Below, piece by piece: positions 35,194 through 43,765 of a DNA stretch of 64,000 bases (within the stretch, counting starts at the first letter, position 1; the number at the start of each line of letters is the position of its first letter). The translations under genes were made by a program, and so were the position numbers. The DNA is from Enterococcus larvae (GTDB lineage: Bacteria; Bacillota; Bacilli; Lactobacillales; Enterococcaceae): assembly GCF_017830045.1 (NCBI RefSeq), contig NZ_JAEDXU010000002.1:186001-250000 (forward strand), in the 5' to 3' direction. The notes under the pieces are model-generated. The model did no database searches and was not told the DNA's origin. It worked only from the letters and a program-made list of their open reading frames with translations.

Positions 35194-36446
35194 TATAAAA
35201 TCTCCTTTATACTTTCTTTATCTAATACATCATGAGGCATGTGTTTCATCCTATAAAGAGAATCATTCGAGTTAGAGGATTCAACTTCTTTCAGGAATAA
35301 AATCCGCTTCATTAATGCCGAAGCATAATATATATGGCAAGAAGTAGCTTGACCTATTCTTTTATCTTTATTACACACATACAGTATATCACATTCTTCA
35401 ATGGCTTTTAAATGTTCGTATTCACTTCCTTGTGTTATATCGCTACTTTTATTTAAGTTCTTCATAGGGCCTAGGATCTCTAATTTAGCATTTTCACATG
35501 CTTGTATTTCTTCCATTAAGAATTCTTTGTATTTATTTACACTGCCACAAACAGTTATTTTTTTGTCAGGATTAATAGTGGTACTTTGTATTGGATTCTC
35601 ATTTCTGGGAATGATTTGAGTCACTCCCAGAAATTCAAATATTGCTTCCATGAGTAAATGACCATACTGAAAATCTCTATTTTCGTCTTTTTGGTTTGAA
35701 GTTTCTAAAAAAATATCAATGTTTCTTTTTTTATATTGATTCAAATTTATGCTAATCACGTCGTCTTCGAACTCCAAAGGGTAGCAATTTTCTTCCATAT
35801 AAGATAGTTCATTTTTTAGAATTATAGCTTTTCGAAAATTGCTATTTTTTGGCAATTCGTTTTCAAATTTTTTAATAACTTCCTTTTTACATTCCTCATA
35901 TTCATCGCTAGTTTGAATACCTTTCCCCCAAACTGATGCATGCCTTGCTCCTAATTCTATACACTTATACATATATTCGTCGTTATGTTTATAATACATT
36001 TCAAAAAAAAGATCTCCCACATTTACGACTATAGTGTCATTTTCCGTTGTAGAAGGAAATAGATTTTGGACATTTTTTGTAAGTGAATCACTATCAAGAA
36101 AATTCAATAATAGCTTAGTAGTGTTATAGAACTCTCGAATTATACTCCTACGCAAAATGTCATTTTCTAAATCTTTTCTAAATCTCTTCTCGATAGTAGG
36201 TTCAACAAATACTTCAAAATAAATATTTTCATTTGCCATTAATTCTGCTTTTTTACGCTTTATTCCTTGGGCAAGATTTTGAAAATAATCATTAACTGTT
36301 ATGTTATCGTCAATATTTGCAGGGCTTAGATATCCCGGGGTGGAATTGTTATCTCTGTATAGCTTAAAATTTGATAAAATAGAAAATACTTTAATTTTAG
36401 TTGCACTAGCAGAGAGGTAGTAGCCTTTTATTTCTTCTGTGTTCAA
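35193..36446 (-). CDS. degenerate paralogue of the Ppx/GppA-NDT fusion
   Basis: A 417-residue protein with the same two-domain order as the next gene but with worn motifs. The first loop reads LSASATKIKVF instead of DIGSSTLKAEL, and the second VVNVGDLFFEMYY instead of VLNIGGKTTEIVY. The C-terminal NDT-like domain (295-390; TVCGSV, then IEECDILYVCNK) reads IGQATSCHIYYASA, without the candidate Glu. It is probably a non-catalytic partner of the 427-residue protein. TTG start with AAAGGAAGTGA. Markedly A/T-rich. Confidence 0.7.
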   Translation of the reverse strand: MNTEEIKGYYLSASATKIKVFSILSNFKLYRDNNSTPGYLSPANIDDNITVNDYFQNLAQGIKRKKAELMANENIYFEVFVEPTIEKRFRKDLENDILRRSIIREFYNTTKLLLNFLDSDSLTKNVQNLFPSTTENDTIVVNVGDLFFEMYYKHNDEYMYKCIELGARHASVWGKGIQTSDEYEECKKEVIKKFENELPKNSNFRKAIILKNELSYMEENCYPLEFEDDVISINLNQYKKRNIDIFLETSNQKDENRDFQYGHLLMEAIFEFLGVTQIIPRNENPIQSTTINPDKKITVCGSVNKYKEFLMEEIQACENAKLEILGPMKNLNKSSDITQGSEYEHLKAIEECDILYVCNKDKRIGQATSCHIYYASALMKRILFLKEVESSNSNDSLYRMKHMPHDVLDKESIKEIL

Positions 36447-36461
36447 AAAATATCACTTCCT

Positions 36462-37220
36462 TTATTTTCCGTTGTTTTCTAGTTGTTTTATACTGTCTAA
36501 TTGGTTGATTACCCTAGTAAGAATTGTGTCGCTATTATCCTCAAATAATTTATTCGAAATAGTGTCTTCAATAAAAGATAAGTCATCTTTTATTTGAAAA
36601 AGACGGCTTTTTAATTGCTCTATTTCTTTGTTTGTCGTAATTTCTGTATCGTGCATAACTCTTTTAAGAGCTTGCATCATGACATCTCTCATGTTTTCTT
36701 CTTTGAGGATAGCCTTAGGAGCTTTGCCTGTCTGTTTGATATTAGGAATTTGAGAAAAATCATCCTTGTCTTCTTCATATTTTTCCCATAAAGATTTTAC
36801 GCCTTCAACCAGTCTAATTTTCCATTTTTCCATTTCGATTAGCCTCAAACTTTGTGGATACTTAATATAATGGACATCCTTAATATCAAATAGATAATTT
36901 GATTTGTCATCCATAATGAAAAAAATCGGTTTCCTAAGTATCATCCTCAAACCAGCCTCGTATAGAACATTCGGATTAGAAGTACTCAAATCACAAATAA
37001 CTATATCGTCCTCATAAATTTCCTGAAATATTGTATTCGTTATAAGATGACCACCAGTACCTTCCCATACTCCCTCACACTCCCAGTCTGAAAAATACCC
37101 TTCCTGAAAAGATTGTTTTATTATTGCTAATACATCGTCCCATTGACAGTCAGGATATCCTTCTATTTGTGCAGGAGATATCGGCATAACTATGCCAATT
37201 TTTTTTATTTTATCAGTCAT
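36462..37220 (-). CDS. nucleoside 2-deoxyribosyltransferase/TIR-like protein with coiled-coil tail
   Basis: A 252-residue protein. Residues 7-135 form an alpha/beta domain: IGIVMPIS at the start, then DDIVICDLSTSNPNVLYEAGLRM (71-93) and KPIFFI. The D-L-x-x-x-NPNV-x-YE-x-G motif is characteristic of nucleoside-deoxyribosyltransferase or TIR-like effectors that act on nucleotides or NAD; E88 is the candidate catalytic residue. Residues about 165-250 are helical and probably coiled-coil. ATG at 37220 with GGTGG upstream. First gene of the cargo operon; likely the effector, by inference. Confidence 0.72.
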   Translation of the reverse strand: MTDKIKKIGIVMPISPAQIEGYPDCQWDDVLAIIKQSFQEGYFSDWECEGVWEGTGGHLITNTIFQEIYEDDIVICDLSTSNPNVLYEAGLRMILRKPIFFIMDDKSNYLFDIKDVHYIKYPQSLRLIEMEKWKIRLVEGVKSLWEKYEEDKDDFSQIPNIKQTGKAPKAILKEENMRDVMMQALKRVMHDTEITTNKEIEQLKSRLFQIKDDLSFIEDTISNKLFEDNSDTILTRVINQLDSIKQLENNGK

Positions 37221-37252
37221 AAAGTTTCCCACCACCTTCACTATTTTAACTA

Positions 37253-37278
37253 ATTATAACATTCGTTCGCATTATAAT
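37253..37278 (-). promoter_or_regulatory. candidate cargo-operon promoter
   Basis: On the minus strand TATAAT occurs at 37258-37253 and again at 37276-37271. TTCATT lies 17 nt upstream of the first. Sits between the cargo operon and the divergent toxin-antitoxin promoter. Confidence 0.4.
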
Positions 37279-37301
37279 GAAAGCGCTATTTGTCCTGCTT
37301 G

Positions 37302-37330
37302 TTGAAAAATCAACGTTTTCGTGCTATAAT
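37302..37330 (+). promoter_or_regulatory. toxin-antitoxin promoter
   Basis: TTGAAA (37302-37307), 17-nt spacer, consensus TATAAT (37325-37330). Confidence 0.75.
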
Positions 37331-37370
37331 GTCGTTCAGAGATGTAGCAATTTAACAAAAATCTCTCACT

Positions 37371-37408
37371 CTTACTAGTGCAAAAGGTGCATTCACCTCA
37401 CTAGTAAG
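37371..37408. promoter_or_regulatory. palindromic operator before the antitoxin
   Basis: Perfect inverted repeat CTTACTAGTG (37371-37380) / CACTAGTAAG (37399-37408) with an inner AGGTG/CACCT pair. Placed between the promoter and the antitoxin start, as expected for antitoxin autoregulation. Confidence 0.6.
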
Positions 37409-37443
37409 GGCGGGTGAAATATATAGAAAAGGGGTTGATAGCT

Positions 37444-37686
37444 TTGGATATCCATTTACCAGAGAAAGAATCGGAGCAAGCGGAAAAGTTATTTGCTGAG
37501 TTCGGTTTAACTGTCGAACAAGCAGTTGAGCTGTTCATTGCTCAAAGTCTAGAAAATGGCACATTGCCTTTTATTCCAAAGATTAAGCCCAAAAATAAGC
37601 TTAAACTCGATTCTAATGGAAAAGGCGGTTTTATTGTTCCAGATGATGCCCCAGAAGATTTCAAGGAATGGGTAAGGCATGGCTGA
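37444..37686 (+). CDS. RelB/DinJ-type antitoxin
   Basis: About 80 residues. The N-terminal part has a DinJ/RelB-like ribbon-helix-helix layout (LFAEFGLTVEQAVELFIAQSLENGTLPF) and the acidic C-terminus should bind the toxin. TTG at 37444 is preferred because AAAAGGGG lies 9 nt upstream; GTG at 37414 is an alternative. Overlaps the toxin gene by 8 bp. Confidence 0.75.
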   Translation: MDIHLPEKESEQAEKLFAEFGLTVEQAVELFIAQSLENGTLPFIPKIKPKNKLKLDSNGKGGFIVPDDAPEDFKEWVRHG

Positions 37687-38029
37687 TTATGCAGTTTACT
37701 TTACTTGGTTTGAATTTGAAGAAAACAACGAGGAAGGCAAAGAAAGACCTGTAGTTGTTATTGACTATGACGAGGAAACCTTTGTTTATGAAATAATGGG
37801 TATTTATTCGGAAAAGTCAAAATATGACTATCCTCCCCTAACTGAAAAATTCTATAAAATCAAGGATTGGGAAAGTGCTGGTCTAAAAGTTCCGTCATAT
37901 ATTGATGTATCTAGAAGTGTTGAGGTATCTTTTAATGGATTATTTCAATCACCGTATAGAGGTCAATTATCTAAACGTGACGTTGTAGGCTTACTAGCAA
38001 AAATCGCTATTTACAACATTAATCACTAA
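37679..38029 (+). CDS. PemK/MazF-like toxin
   Basis: A 116-residue protein. GKERPVVVIDYD near residue 22 is the PemK/MazF strand signature, and PSYIDVSRSVEVSF resembles the second conserved block. It is likely an mRNA interferase neutralised by the overlapping DinJ-type antitoxin; such mixed DinJ-PemK pairs are seen in Lactobacillales. The pair may stabilise the element. Confidence 0.7.
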   Translation: MADYAVYFTWFEFEENNEEGKERPVVVIDYDEETFVYEIMGIYSEKSKYDYPPLTEKFYKIKDWESAGLKVPSYIDVSRSVEVSFNGLFQSPYRGQLSKRDVVGLLAKIAIYNINH

Positions 38030-38046
38030 ACACATCTTCGCACCTT

Positions 38047-38079
38047 TTACACTCTCGTTTGCGCGAGAGTGTTTTTAAT
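38047..38079 (+). terminator. toxin-antitoxin terminator
   Basis: ACACTCTCG / CGAGAGTGT hairpin followed by TTTTTAATT. Confidence 0.85.
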
Positions 38080-38135
38080 TATCCCTATTTTATGATTATA
38101 GGTGATTTAAACAAGTAAATGTATACATAAATAAA

Positions 38136-38169
38136 AACAAGGCGTTTAACATAAGTTAAATACCTTGTT
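38136..38169. repeat. dyad near the right end of the element
   Basis: AACAAGG-cg-TTTAAC-ataa-GTTAAA-ta-CCTTGTT, nearly perfect symmetry. Possibly an accessory recombinase site or terminator remnant. It shares AAGGCGTTTAAC, and TTCGATTTTAC 28 nt further on, with 32895-32926. Confidence 0.55.
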
Positions 38170-38212
38170 TGTTAGGTGTTCGATTTTACAATTATAGTTT
38201 AAGTATAGTTTT

Positions 38213-38230
38213 AATTTTTATGTCTTATGG
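38213..38230. other. right element boundary half-site
   Basis: AATTTTTATGTCTTATGG, the inverted counterpart (16 of 18) of 26546-26563. It ends 11 bp before the ypbB start. Joining the two flanks would recreate a CCATAARACATA dyad, as expected for a serine-integrase attB. Confidence 0.5.
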
Positions 38231-38241
38231 GTGATTGTCAT

Positions 38242-39279
38242 ATGAAGACGTTATTCATTTTATCGTTATTCAAACAGGGTTACAAGGTAAAAGTGTCCAC
38301 ACTCTATCACTTGCTGAAGGGAAAGCGAACAGTTTCAGTCTTGATGAGTGGATTTCTATTTGATAATTTTTTCTGTTTCCAATTATTCCCTGAGTTGAGA
38401 GAAGAAGCGTTTTATCAAATACTTCAACAGCTGATAAAGGATGGCTGCTTGGATTTTTATGAGGAATCATTGGAAGCAAGACTCACAGATAAGGGGAGAC
38501 AACGGCTGCAGAAAAACAGCCTGCACATTGATTCGTATACCAATCATTTGAATGGATACAAGTATGGAAAAACAGAAATGGAAATGTGGCGCATTCTTCA
38601 ATTTTTAGTGCAGGTGACCTCTCACTTGTCTTATCAAAATAATCGCTATATCCCTTTAGAAGCTTCGCCCAAGTATCAATTGAAAATAAAAAAACTTTTG
38701 ACTGAGATAGATAGGAAAAATGTTGGTTCTTTGATGAAAAATGAATGGTCTCTGATTTTTGATCGGCTGTCAGAGGAGGAAAGCAGCTTTCTTGTACAGC
38801 AGTTTTCCGGCTATCAGTGGAATGGGAAAGCCGAACAACAATTATTGCCTGATTTTTCAGCTTTCCAAAAAGCAGTATACCGAAAAAACATCTATCATCA
38901 TCTTTTCAGCTGCATTGAAGAGTTAGAAGAAAATGCGGTGTTGAAGAGAGCTGTGGGAGAAAGCATAGAAAAAAATAAGAATCAAAGCATGCTTCGGACG
39001 CGTGAGTTGTGGTCAGAAGGACACTCGCCTGCGGAGATTGCTGGAATAAGAAGGATGAAGCCCAGTACCGTTAATGACCATTTTCTGGAACTGGCAATGA
39101 GCGAGCGAGGATACGCGTTCGATCAGTTTATTCCTTCAGAACAGATTCGCTGCTTTCAGGAAATCAGCCTTCCTTGTCAGGAATGGCGATATGCTGAGTT
39201 GAGACAGCAATTTGAGGTGGATTATTTTTCTTTTCGAATGTATCAAATAGAGCAAATCAAAAGAGAACGTGGGAAGTAA
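38242..39279 (+). CDS. ypbB: YpbB-like helix-turn-helix protein
   Basis: A 345-residue protein always found before recQ in Bacilli. The C-terminal region (about 245-275) contains the helix-turn-helix SEGHSPAEIAGIRRMKPSTVNDHFLELAM, an RQC-like DNA-binding segment. It likely works with RecQ. ATG at 38242 is chosen over 38227 because GGGTGA lies 7 nt upstream. The element boundary is just before it, so its original promoter may have been displaced. Confidence 0.85.
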   Translation: MKTLFILSLFKQGYKVKVSTLYHLLKGKRTVSVLMSGFLFDNFFCFQLFPELREEAFYQILQQLIKDGCLDFYEESLEARLTDKGRQRLQKNSLHIDSYTNHLNGYKYGKTEMEMWRILQFLVQVTSHLSYQNNRYIPLEASPKYQLKIKKLLTEIDRKNVGSLMKNEWSLIFDRLSEEESSFLVQQFSGYQWNGKAEQQLLPDFSAFQKAVYRKNIYHHLFSCIEELEENAVLKRAVGESIEKNKNQSMLRTRELWSEGHSPAEIAGIRRMKPSTVNDHFLELAMSERGYAFDQFIPSEQIRCFQEISLPCQEWRYAELRQQFEVDYFSFRMYQIEQIKRERGK

Positions 39280-39280
39280 T

Positions 39281-40714
39281 ATGGATTTAAAAAAGATACT
39301 GCTTGATCATTTTGGTTATTCCTCATTTCGAGAGGGACAGCAGGAAATCATAGAAGCATTGTTAAGTAATAAGGATACATTGGCGGTATTGCCGACTGGG
39401 ACAGGGAAATCGTTGACGTACCAATTTGCCGGAAAGGTTCTTTCGGGATCTGTGCTGGTCGTTTCTCCGCTGCTTTCCTTGATGGAGGATCAGGTCAGAC
39501 AGCTGCAAAAACAGGGGGAACGCAGAGTTATTGCATTTAACAGCTTTTTGTCCTATGATGAAAAGCAGTACATTTTAACACATTTACATACGTACAAATT
39601 CATTTTTATCAGTCCGGAATCATTGATGAAAGAAGCTGTTTTGAGTAAGCTTCAGGAAATGAACCTCTCACTCTTTGTTATTGATGAGGCTCATTGTGTT
39701 TCTCAGTGGGGAGTGGATTTTAGACCGGAGTATGTTAAAATAAAAGACGTGCTGCAAAAATTGGATTTCCCCTTGACCTTGGCATTGACAGCAACTGCCT
39801 CAGCAAGCGTAGAAAATGAAATAAAAGAGTACCTTTTCAAAGAGCCTGCCAATGTCTGTGTATTTGTCTATTCGGTCAACAGGAAGAACCTTGTGTTGGC
39901 TGTTGAACAAACACAGGAAAAGGAGCAGCGGCTTTTTGATTACTTGGCAGTAATGAACAGAAAAGGGATTGTTTATTGTACAGCGAGAAAGACGACAGAA
40001 ATGCTGTGTCGCAAAGTACGGATGCAGACGTCACTGCGTGTCGCATTTTATCATGGTGGGTTGTCAGCAGGGGAGCGCAATAAAATCCAGCAACAGTTTA
40101 TTGATAACGATCTTGATGTATTATTTGCGACAAATGCCTTTGGGATGGGAATCGACAAACCAGATATTCGCTTTGTGGTTCATTATGATTGCCCTGCCAG
40201 CTTAGAAAACTATGTGCAGGAAATCGGCAGAGCAGGAAGAGATGGACTGTCGGCAAAAGCGGTTCTGTTGTATAGAGACGGAGACGAAATCATTCATCGT
40301 TTTTTTAGGGATGAAGTAAAAGAGGATCTGAATGCGCTGCAGAGGCTGATAGAAGGCCATAGCGAGTTTTCTCCAGAGCTTATTGAATCAATGAGTGAGA
40401 TTCAGCAGAAATGGTTACAGGGCTATCTGGATGGCTCCTACACGCTTGAGACATTAAACGAGCGGCTTCAAAAAAAAGATCAAGAAAAATATTATCAGCT
40501 GGAGCAGATGCTGGAATACATTCATACAAACACTTGCCGCAGGGGATTTATCATGAACTATTTTTCTGAGGAACCATTGACGGAAAAAGAAGAACTCTGC
40601 TGTGATAATTGCGGCTCTGTCGCAGAAATAATGATTGAAAGTGAAAAGACAGTTGAGATGCCTGAAGAATCTTGGCAGGAAATATTAATAAGATTATTTA
40701 AAGATAAAAAATAA
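39281..40714 (+). CDS. recQ: ATP-dependent DNA helicase RecQ
   Basis: A 477-residue superfamily 2 helicase. Motif I LPTGTGKS, motif II DEAHCVSQWG, motif III TATAS and motif VI QEIGRAGRDG are present, followed by a zinc-binding RecQ region (C...C-C-DNC). It lacks a C-terminal HRDC domain and is a short form, typical of the second RecQ of Firmicutes. ATG at 39281 follows the ypbB stop by one base. Confidence 0.93.
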   Translation: MDLKKILLDHFGYSSFREGQQEIIEALLSNKDTLAVLPTGTGKSLTYQFAGKVLSGSVLVVSPLLSLMEDQVRQLQKQGERRVIAFNSFLSYDEKQYILTHLHTYKFIFISPESLMKEAVLSKLQEMNLSLFVIDEAHCVSQWGVDFRPEYVKIKDVLQKLDFPLTLALTATASASVENEIKEYLFKEPANVCVFVYSVNRKNLVLAVEQTQEKEQRLFDYLAVMNRKGIVYCTARKTTEMLCRKVRMQTSLRVAFYHGGLSAGERNKIQQQFIDNDLDVLFATNAFGMGIDKPDIRFVVHYDCPASLENYVQEIGRAGRDGLSAKAVLLYRDGDEIIHRFFRDEVKEDLNALQRLIEGHSEFSPELIESMSEIQQKWLQGYLDGSYTLETLNERLQKKDQEKYYQLEQMLEYIHTNTCRRGFIMNYFSEEPLTEKEELCCDNCGSVAEIMIESEKTVEMPEESWQEILIRLFKDKK

Positions 40715-40788
40715 TCTTATTTTTATCTCTGCACATCTAGGCAAGCTATGTTATAATATCAAACGATACGATTTTAGGAGGAAAGACA

Positions 40789-41316
40789 GTGAGTAAAAGA
40801 GATAAAAATAAACCAACTGAGGCACATGAACCTTGGGAACAATCAATTTATGATACTAAGGATGATGCCGGACACTCAAGAATCGAAAAACGACAATACA
40901 AAAAAGGAAATACCGTCTTTTTGACAATTCTGGTTATCTTATTACTATTGATCATTGCCTTACCTATAGGGACCTTCTGGTGGGTAGCAAGAGATAAGCC
41001 GAACGATGGTAAAGCAGGTACTGCGACAACGTCTTCGTCGATTGCTGCATCGTCTACACAATCCAGTTCAGATCCTGCTTCATCAACACAGGAATCATCA
41101 ACATCGGTAGAAAATCCGGAAGATCCTGAGACGCCTGTAGAAGATCCAAATGCAGAGCCGGAAGCAACAGAGCCAGTATATGCCGAAGTGCAAGCCGGTG
41201 AAGGATTCAGACAGGTTGCTGAAAGATATGGTGTAACGGTAGAGCAAATTCTAGAATTGAACGGATTGAGCGCAGATGCTGTTCTACATCCGGGAGATTC
41301 ACTACGAGTTCAATAA
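40789..41316 (+). CDS. LysM membrane protein (SAG1386/EF1546 family)
   Basis: A 175-residue bitopic protein: charged cytoplasmic N-terminus (1-40), a transmembrane helix (TVFLTILVILLLLIIALPIGTFWW), a Ser/Thr/Ala and Pro/Glu-rich linker (about 72-128) and a C-terminal LysM domain (VQAGEGFRQVAERYGVTVEQILELNGL) that binds peptidoglycan. Same position before cmk-rpsA as E. faecalis EF1546. GTG start with GGAGGAAAG upstream. Confidence 0.9.
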   Translation: MSKRDKNKPTEAHEPWEQSIYDTKDDAGHSRIEKRQYKKGNTVFLTILVILLLLIIALPIGTFWWVARDKPNDGKAGTATTSSSIAASSTQSSSDPASSTQESSTSVENPEDPETPVEDPNAEPEATEPVYAEVQAGEGFRQVAERYGVTVEQILELNGLSADAVLHPGDSLRVQ

Positions 41317-41539
41317 GAAATTTAAACAGGGCTGGGTCAACGCAATATAGCGATGGCTCAGTCCTTAAAAATGGATATAGAGTAAATCAGAGCTGTGAAA
41401 AGGGAGAAAACTTCTTATTCATATTTTGTAAAGGCGGCCTCTAGGGCAGTTTTTCTCGTCTGATAATGAAAAATAAAAGAATAGATAGTCGGATCAGGTC
41501 TGTGTTAGATTTGACATCCGGAAGAGAGTGGAGAGAATA

Positions 41540-42217
41540 ATGAAGAAGATAAGTATTGCAATTGATGGACCAGCATCTTCGGGGAAGAGCACCGTCGCTA
41601 AAATATTGGCAGAAAAACTGAGCTACATCTACTGTGATACTGGAGCGATGTATCGTGCGCTGACCTATCTGGCGATAACTGCCGGAGTAGATATGGAGGA
41701 TGGTTCAGCCCTTTGCAGACTTCTTTCACAGCATTCGATTACCTTTAAGCAGCAAAGCGAGGGTCAATTGGTCTTTGTTGATAAGGAAGATGTGACTGAA
41801 GCCATTCGTCAAGGAGATGTGACGAATACGGTCTCAGTAGTAGCTGCTCATGGGGAAGTTCGTGAAAAACTAGTTGAGCTGCAGCAGCAAATCGGCAAAC
41901 AAGGCGGTATCGTTATGGATGGACGCGATATTGGAACAACCGTGTTGCCGGATGCAGAGGTAAAAATATTTTTGGTTGCCAGTGTTGAAGAGCGTGCTGA
42001 GCGACGATATAAAGAAAATCTGTCTAAAGGTATCAATACAGATTTTGAAACACTAAAGCAGGAAATCGAAAGACGAGATCGAATTGATTCAACTAGAGAA
42101 GTATCTCCGTTGGTACAGGCAGAGGATGCTGTTCGGATCGATACAACCGGAATGACGATTTTAGCAGTTGTTGAAGCAATTGAGGCAGTGATTTCGGAAA
42201 AATTAGGTTTAGATTAA
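41540..42217 (+). CDS. cmk: cytidylate kinase
   Basis: A 225-residue nucleoside monophosphate kinase that phosphorylates CMP/dCMP. The P-loop is GPASSGKST (about 10-18), GAMYRALT and DGRDIGTTV are CMP-site motifs, and the lid is R-x-x-x-D. ATG at 41540 with GGAG 8 nt upstream; GTG at 41528 is less likely. Followed by rpsA, the widespread cmk-rpsA pair. Confidence 0.95.
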   Translation: MKKISIAIDGPASSGKSTVAKILAEKLSYIYCDTGAMYRALTYLAITAGVDMEDGSALCRLLSQHSITFKQQSEGQLVFVDKEDVTEAIRQGDVTNTVSVVAAHGEVREKLVELQQQIGKQGGIVMDGRDIGTTVLPDAEVKIFLVASVEERAERRYKENLSKGINTDFETLKQEIERRDRIDSTREVSPLVQAEDAVRIDTTGMTILAVVEAIEAVISEKLGLD

Positions 42218-42332
42218 ATAAAATGTGATATTTTAAGAGAAATCGCTTTATTTTTTGCTCCAAATCCCTTAATATTAAAGAAACAAGTCATTATTAACGA
42301 ATTTTTGTTGGTGTATAGGAGGATAAGTGTTC

Positions 42333-43544
42333 ATGACAGAAGAGAAGCAAGTAGAAAACAGCAATGTAACAATGGAAGATGCGTTGAACAGCTTTCAAGA
42401 AGTGAATGTTGGCGATATCGTTAAGGGCGAGGTTCTTGCAATTGAAGACAAGCAAGTTGTTGTCGGGATTGTAGGCGCCGGTGTTGAGGGTGTTGTACCA
42501 GCGAAGGAATTATCTACTTCCCAAGTCGAAGATATCAACGATTTTGTGAAGCTGCATGATGTTCTGGATTTGGTAGTGATCACGTCTATCGGTAAAGACA
42601 AAGAAAACGGCAGCTATCTGCTGTCTAAACGCCGTCTTGATGCGAAAAAAGTTTGGGAAGATATCGAAAAAGATTTCCAAGCCGGCAAAATCATTGAAGC
42701 GCCAGTTACAAATGTTGTAAAAGGCGGTTTAGTTGTGGATGTTGGTGTGCGTGGATTCGTTCCTGCATCAATGGTCGAAGACCATTTTGTTGATGATTTT
42801 TCTGAATATAAAGGTCAAACGATGACATTTAAGATCATCGAGATCGAACCTTCTGAGAATCGTTTGATTTTATCTCATAAAGCAGTTGTGGAAGCAGAAA
42901 AAGAAGAACACAAGAAAGAGATTCTTGCGGATCTGCATGACGGAGATATCGTTGAAGGAAAAGTAGCAAGATTGACTGATTTTGGTGCTTTTGTAGACTT
43001 AGGTGGTATTGATGGACTGGTACACGTTTCAGAAATCGGTCATCAGCATGTTGATAAACCAGGAGATGTTCTTAGTGTCGGAGACGATGTGAAGGTCAAG
43101 ATCCTGTCTATCAATCCTGAGGAAGAACGTATCTCACTTTCTATCAAGGAAACATTGCCTGGGCCATGGTCTGATATTGCAGAAAAGGCGCCGGCTGGTA
43201 CAGTTCTTGATGGTACAGTGAAACGTTTGACTAGTTTTGGTGCTTTTGTGGAAGTGTTCCCTGGAGTGGAAGGACTTGTTCATATTTCACAAATCTCTCA
43301 TAAGCACATTGCAACACCTCATGAAGTTCTTCATGAAGGAGATGAGATCAAAGTCAAGGTATTGGAAGTCAATGAAGGAGAACACCGAATTGCTTTAAGT
43401 ATCAAAGCTTTGGAGGCGAAGCCGGAAGTGCAGGAACAGCCAAAAGAAGAGACTGAAACCTATGAAATGCCTGAAGAAAGCACTGGATTCACAATGGGTG
43501 ATATTCTGGGCGATCAATTAAAGGGTCAAGGTTCTGACGACTAG
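42333..43544 (+). CDS. rpsA: 30S ribosomal protein S1 homologue
   Basis: A 403-residue protein with four S1 RNA-binding domains, starting near residues 20 (VNVGDIVKGEV), 105, 190 (DGDIVEGKVARLTDFGAFVDL) and 275 (AGTVLDGTVKRLTSFGAFVEV). It has fewer repeats than the E. coli protein, as usual in Firmicutes. Acidic C-terminus. ATG at 42333 with AGGAGG 10 nt upstream. Confidence 0.95.
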   Translation: MTEEKQVENSNVTMEDALNSFQEVNVGDIVKGEVLAIEDKQVVVGIVGAGVEGVVPAKELSTSQVEDINDFVKLHDVLDLVVITSIGKDKENGSYLLSKRRLDAKKVWEDIEKDFQAGKIIEAPVTNVVKGGLVVDVGVRGFVPASMVEDHFVDDFSEYKGQTMTFKIIEIEPSENRLILSHKAVVEAEKEEHKKEILADLHDGDIVEGKVARLTDFGAFVDLGGIDGLVHVSEIGHQHVDKPGDVLSVGDDVKVKILSINPEEERISLSIKETLPGPWSDIAEKAPAGTVLDGTVKRLTSFGAFVEVFPGVEGLVHISQISHKHIATPHEVLHEGDEIKVKVLEVNEGEHRIALSIKALEAKPEVQEQPKEETETYEMPEESTGFTMGDILGDQLKGQGSDD

Positions 43545-43550
43545 AAAAAG

Positions 43551-43592
43551 AAAGCGGGGCAGAAGAATATTCTGTCCCGCTGCTTATTTTAA
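43551..43592 (+). terminator. rpsA terminator
   Basis: AGCGGGGCAG / CTGTCCCGCT stem followed by GCTTATTTT. Confidence 0.8.
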
Positions 43593-43719
43593 AGCAGTGA
43601 TTGCTTATGTTTATGCTTAGCTTTATGGGAAGTAGGAAGATTTTTACTTCTGTCGCTATTTGATGCAGCAGGTTACTGGTTATGAGTCCGATTACCTTTG
43701 AAACAATGTTTATTTAATT

Positions 43720-43760
43720 TTAAAAAGCGGCTGGGGTCTTCTTTTCCCAACCGCTTTTTC
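43720..43760. terminator. bidirectional terminator
   Basis: AAAAAGCGGCTGGG / CCCAACCGCTTTTT stem before the convergent VOC gene. Confidence 0.8.
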
Positions 43761-43765
43761 ATTTA

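Larger units (their letters stand above)
26546..38230. mobile_element. ~11.7-kb integrated element with large serine recombinase
   Basis: Inserted between fer and ypbB, which adjoin in related Firmicutes. Left module: large serine recombinase, TnpW-like frame, replication-relaxation protein, TraG/HerA-like ATPase and three small proteins, all on the minus strand. Right module: a four-gene cargo operon on the minus strand and a toxin-antitoxin pair on the plus strand. No relaxase of a familiar Mob family and no complete type IV secretion set were seen, so it looks like a mobilisable or defective integrative element. Inverted 18-nt half-sites flank it. Confidence 0.82.

Noticed and set aside
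33910-36446. Simple annotation of the two cargo proteins as exopolyphosphatases
   Set aside because: Only the actin-like phosphate loops are shared, one protein has lost them, and both carry an extra NDT-like domain not found in housekeeping Ppx.
41330-41380. GGCTGGGTCAAC...GGCTCAGTCC segment after the LysM gene as a third copy of the 180-bp repeat
   Set aside because: Only the general GGCTGNG style is shared; the internal stem and ends are absent. More likely an ordinary terminator-like sequence.
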